This document shows, piece after piece, positions 14,695-16,955 of a stretch of DNA of 16,955 nucleotides (within the stretch, counting starts at the first letter, position 1; every line of letters begins with the position of its first letter). The stretch comes from CBCPMX01 sp965120355. GTDB lineage: Bacteria; Bacillota; Clostridia; Oscillospirales; Oscillospiraceae. The position numbers and the translations under genes are program-made. Under the pieces are notes generated by a model. The model ran no database searches, was not told where the DNA came from, and saw only the letters and a list, made by a program, of their open reading frames with translations. Where the stretch lies: the NCBI GenBank assembly GCA_965120355.1, contig CBCPMX010000047.1, forward strand, positions 1 to 16,955, given 5' to 3'.

Positions 14695-16077
14695 ATGAAA
14701 GATTATCAACTGGAAACCTTTTATCCCGGCAAATACACCGCCCGTGAACGGGCATCCCTGCTTCCGTATTGGTCCCAGCTGGATGCGCTGAACGCCAATC
14801 CCGTCACATTTGCAGAGCTGAAAGCCGGCCCCACCGAGGAGCGCCGCGGCCGTGCCGTTCCCCTGACGGCCACACCGGAGCTGTTGGACTACTACGCCGG
14901 AAAATATGACCCGGAAAATCCGCTGTATACCGACGACGCCTATGCCCGGTCCATGGGATATCGCGGCCGTATTGCATATCCCACCTTTGGCGCGTGTGAT
15001 GACTGCTTTGGCCGCATGGCCCCGCCCACCTGCCGGGACGCACTATTGGTGTGCGGTGTCAATACATCCATGCGCTTTTATTCCCCCATTTACCCTGGAG
15101 ACACGGTATATCCCGTCACCGTCTCGGAATATGTCACGGATGTCACGCCGGAGGAAGGCTCCACCTTCCGGACCCTGGCCACCACCATCAACGGCGCGGT
15201 CTACAATCAGGACGGCGTGAAGGTCCTGGATGTACAGTACCGCTGCCGTGAAAGCAATCAGTGCTATGCCGGCGAAAAACCGGAGCAGCCCGGCTGGCTC
15301 GGCCCCAAATGGACGGACCGTCCGTTCCACAAATACACCGATGCAGACTGGCAAACCATTATGAATATCTGGCGCGGCGAAAGCCGCCGCGGTGCGGATC
15401 CTTTGTACTGGGAGGACGTACAGGTTGGAGATCGCCCCGCAGCCACCTGCGACGGTCCCTTCCTCGAAACCACCATGCCCACAGTGCCCTATGGCATGGG
15501 CATCGGCGGCAGCAGAACTCTGAAGAAAGAAATTCTCGACGACACCATCCGCAGCACCATGCTCCGCTATGAAGAGGACGGCATCTACCGGCTGCCCAAC
15601 TGGAGCGACATGGTGCCCGTGCCCCCGGTGGAACTGCCTCAGCACGGCCCCCAGGCAAAATCCGTTGTTTCTGGGGCCGGAACGCCCATTGGCCCGCAGC
15701 GAATGATTTTGATCAACTTTTTCATGCGCGAATTTGCCGTCCGGCACATTTATAACTGGATGGGCGACCGCGGCTGGATCAGCCGTCTGGAATGGGGCAT
15801 CATGCCTTTCCTGGACAAGTACGGCTATCAGATTCCATCGCATCCCGGGGATCCGGATTTTCTGAAGGTCGTTCCAGAACTCCAGGGCCGGCGCCCCATG
15901 GACCACGGCATGGTGGGTGACGTGGCAATTATCAACAGCTATATTTACCACAAGTTCGTGCAGAACGGAAAACACTACGTGGATTTGGCGTTTTGGATGC
16001 AGACCATTGACGGCACCCTGATCGAAGAAGGCCAGGCCACCGTGTGCTTGCCGTCCAAATACAACCCTGCAAACTGA
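14695..16077 (+). CDS. Double-hot-dog acyl dehydratase (FAS1-like/MaoC-like)
   Basis: Predicted hydratase/dehydratase acting on an acyl thioester; substrate unknown. The 460-residue protein looks like two fused hot-dog domains. In the N-terminal one (about 58-185), DPENPLYTDDAYARSMGY (72-89) and IAYPTF follow the MaoC pattern, but the usual histidine of D-x-N-P-x-H is Tyr78. The second (about 236-455) begins YWEDVQVGD and contains NWMGDRGWISRLEW and a closing GQATVCLPS, as in FAS1-like dehydratases. There His317 before IGPQRM may be the catalytic histidine (inference). The ATG has AAAGGAGG at 6 bases. A lipoprotein gene starts 18 bp after its stop, so the two are cotranscribed. No strong promoter is visible upstream (TTTTTC with TATACC, 17-bp spacer, at best), consistent with activation by the divergent AraC protein. 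Confidence 0.85.
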   Translation: MKDYQLETFYPGKYTARERASLLPYWSQLDALNANPVTFAELKAGPTEERRGRAVPLTATPELLDYYAGKYDPENPLYTDDAYARSMGYRGRIAYPTFGACDDCFGRMAPPTCRDALLVCGVNTSMRFYSPIYPGDTVYPVTVSEYVTDVTPEEGSTFRTLATTINGAVYNQDGVKVLDVQYRCRESNQCYAGEKPEQPGWLGPKWTDRPFHKYTDADWQTIMNIWRGESRRGADPLYWEDVQVGDRPAATCDGPFLETTMPTVPYGMGIGGSRTLKKEILDDTIRSTMLRYEEDGIYRLPNWSDMVPVPPVELPQHGPQAKSVVSGAGTPIGPQRMILINFFMREFAVRHIYNWMGDRGWISRLEWGIMPFLDKYGYQIPSHPGDPDFLKVVPELQGRRPMDHGMVGDVAIINSYIYHKFVQNGKHYVDLAFWMQTIDGTLIEEGQATVCLPSKYNPAN

Positions 16078-16095
16078 TTGAAAGGAGTCTGTACT

Positions 16096-16955
16096 GTGAA
16101 CAAACATAAGCTGCTTTCCGCCCTGCTGGTCTTGACCATGATCAGTTCTCTGCTGACTGCCTGTGGGAGCAACAGCTCAACCGAGACGTCTGCCACTGCC
16201 GCCACCGAAACGGCGCAAACCACAGATGCCTCCCTTTCCTCCGGGCAGTCTGAAACCGACACGGCATCTGTCTCCGAGGACGCAGCTCCTGCTTCCGCCG
16301 GCGGGCTGGAAACTGTCTCGCTGCCCCTGTCAGAAGGCGGAGACTCCATTTCCTTCTGGATCCCATATCCATTTTTCGTGGGCAACATGATTGAGGACAT
16401 GGGGCAGGATGTCCGCGTACTTGCCGAACTGCAATCCCGTACCGGCATCGACTTCGACATCACAGCAATCAACGGCGAAACAGAGGCTGACCAATTTGCG
16501 CTGATGATCGTATCCGGCGACTACTGCGACGTGATTTCCGACATGGCAAATTACTCCCTTGGGTATGATTCTGCCATAGAGGAAGAAATCATCATCGATC
16601 TCTATGATCTCGTGCAGGAATACGCCCCCAATTACTGGTACTATATTACACAGGATATTGACACCCTGGCTACATTGGTCACAGATGCGGGCCATTTACC
16701 CACAATCGCCACGCTGTTTAAAACCTCTGGCGCTGAAAACCAGGGCTGGGCAATCCGGCAGGATTGGCTGGATGAGCTGGGAATGTCCACACCAACTACT
16801 TATGACGAGCTGGCTGATTTTGTGGAAGCCTGCAATACAACCTATGGCTCTCAGGGCATCTACTTTGCCGCCGACGGACAGGATACGCTGTTTGGATTTG
16901 GGTTTGACTGCGGCACGGAATTTCTTGTGCTGGATGGTCAGGTAACCCACGCATA
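16096..16955 (+). CDS. Extracellular solute-binding lipoprotein of an ABC importer (partial)
   Basis: Binding protein of the family 1 type, resembling LplA/LipO proteins that deliver oligosaccharides to CUT1 importers. The first 286 codons are present, and the gene runs off the right edge with no stop. It starts with GTG, with AGGAG 9 bases upstream. A lipoprotein signal peptide ends in LLTAC with Cys23 as the lipidated residue. A Ser/Thr/Ala/Glu linker follows (about 24-75). The binding domain opens with ISFWIPYPFF and includes WAIRQDWLDELGMSTPTTYD, a segment typical of LplA/LipO-like proteins. Permease genes of the LplB/YtcP type would be expected just beyond the window. The ATPase could be the orphan UgpC/MsmK-like protein at 7980-9092. 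Confidence 0.9.
   Translation, partial: MNKHKLLSALLVLTMISSLLTACGSNSSTETSATAATETAQTTDASLSSGQSETDTASVSEDAAPASAGGLETVSLPLSEGGDSISFWIPYPFFVGNMIEDMGQDVRVLAELQSRTGIDFDITAINGETEADQFALMIVSGDYCDVISDMANYSLGYDSAIEEEIIIDLYDLVQEYAPNYWYYITQDIDTLATLVTDAGHLPTIATLFKTSGAENQGWAIRQDWLDELGMSTPTTYDELADFVEACNTTYGSQGIYFAADGQDTLFGFGFDCGTEFLVLDGQVTHA

Noticed and set aside
15043..16107. A 354-codon open frame antisense to the dehydratase gene
   Set aside because: It is a shadow of a well-supported gene with a strong ribosome-binding site and recognisable motifs. Its own translation is rich in His, Gly and Val with no family features.
1..16955. CRISPR arrays, insertion sequences, tRNA or rRNA genes, and toxin-antitoxin or defence genes
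   Set aside because: No regularly spaced repeats, transposase motifs, tRNA cloverleaf or CCA ends, or known defence domains were recognised on either strand by eye.

Overview
The window looks like chromosomal DNA of a Gram-positive, moderately GC-rich anaerobe of class Clostridia, most likely the Oscillospiraceae (Flavonifractor/Oscillibacter/Lawsonibacter-like). This is inferred from strong AGGAGG ribosome-binding sites, sigma-A-type promoters, an FtsEX plus PcsB-like hydrolase set, an FMN riboswitch in front of a RibU-type riboflavin importer, and a LplA/LipO-like sugar-binding lipoprotein. No phage, insertion sequence, CRISPR, tRNA or rRNA gene was seen.

Region 1 (1-7830, all genes on the minus strand) is housekeeping. 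In transcription order it holds a CdaR/PucR-type regulator, ftsE, ftsX and an M23 peptidase with a long coiled coil, ending at a clear terminator (about 3474-3495). Then come a ctpA-like S41 protease and a greA-lysS pair with its own strong promoter at 2167-2196. FtsE/FtsX (ATGA overlap) very probably act with the M23 hydrolase as a division-linked switch for peptidoglycan cleavage. A possible plus-strand terminator sits at the far left edge.

Region 2 (7920-11040) holds an orphan UgpC/MsmK-type sugar-importer ATPase on the minus strand, flanked by its own promoter and a perfect-stem terminator. Next are an RsuA/RluB-type pseudouridine synthase (minus), a divergent membrane-anchored DUF4830-like protein (plus), and a DUF1273/YpsA-type SLOG protein (minus). 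The last two converge and overlap by 26 bp. The SLOG promoter carries a perfect 9+9 bp palindrome around its -10 box.

Region 3 (11050-12080, plus) is a complete riboflavin-uptake unit: promoter, FMN riboswitch, leader terminator, ribU and final terminator. The next 200 bp or so, up to 12294, are non-coding and of unknown nature.

Region 4 (12295-16955) holds an HD-domain phosphohydrolase (minus) and an AraC-family regulator (minus). The AraC gene is divergent from a plus-strand operon with a double-hot-dog (FAS1-like/MaoC-like) acyl dehydratase followed 18 bp later by a solute-binding lipoprotein that runs off the right edge. The operon looks like an uptake-plus-catabolism locus for an unidentified substrate. 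The orphan MsmK-like ATPase 7 kb away could energise it. This is the least explained and most interesting part of the window, but nothing in the sequence proves a new system.
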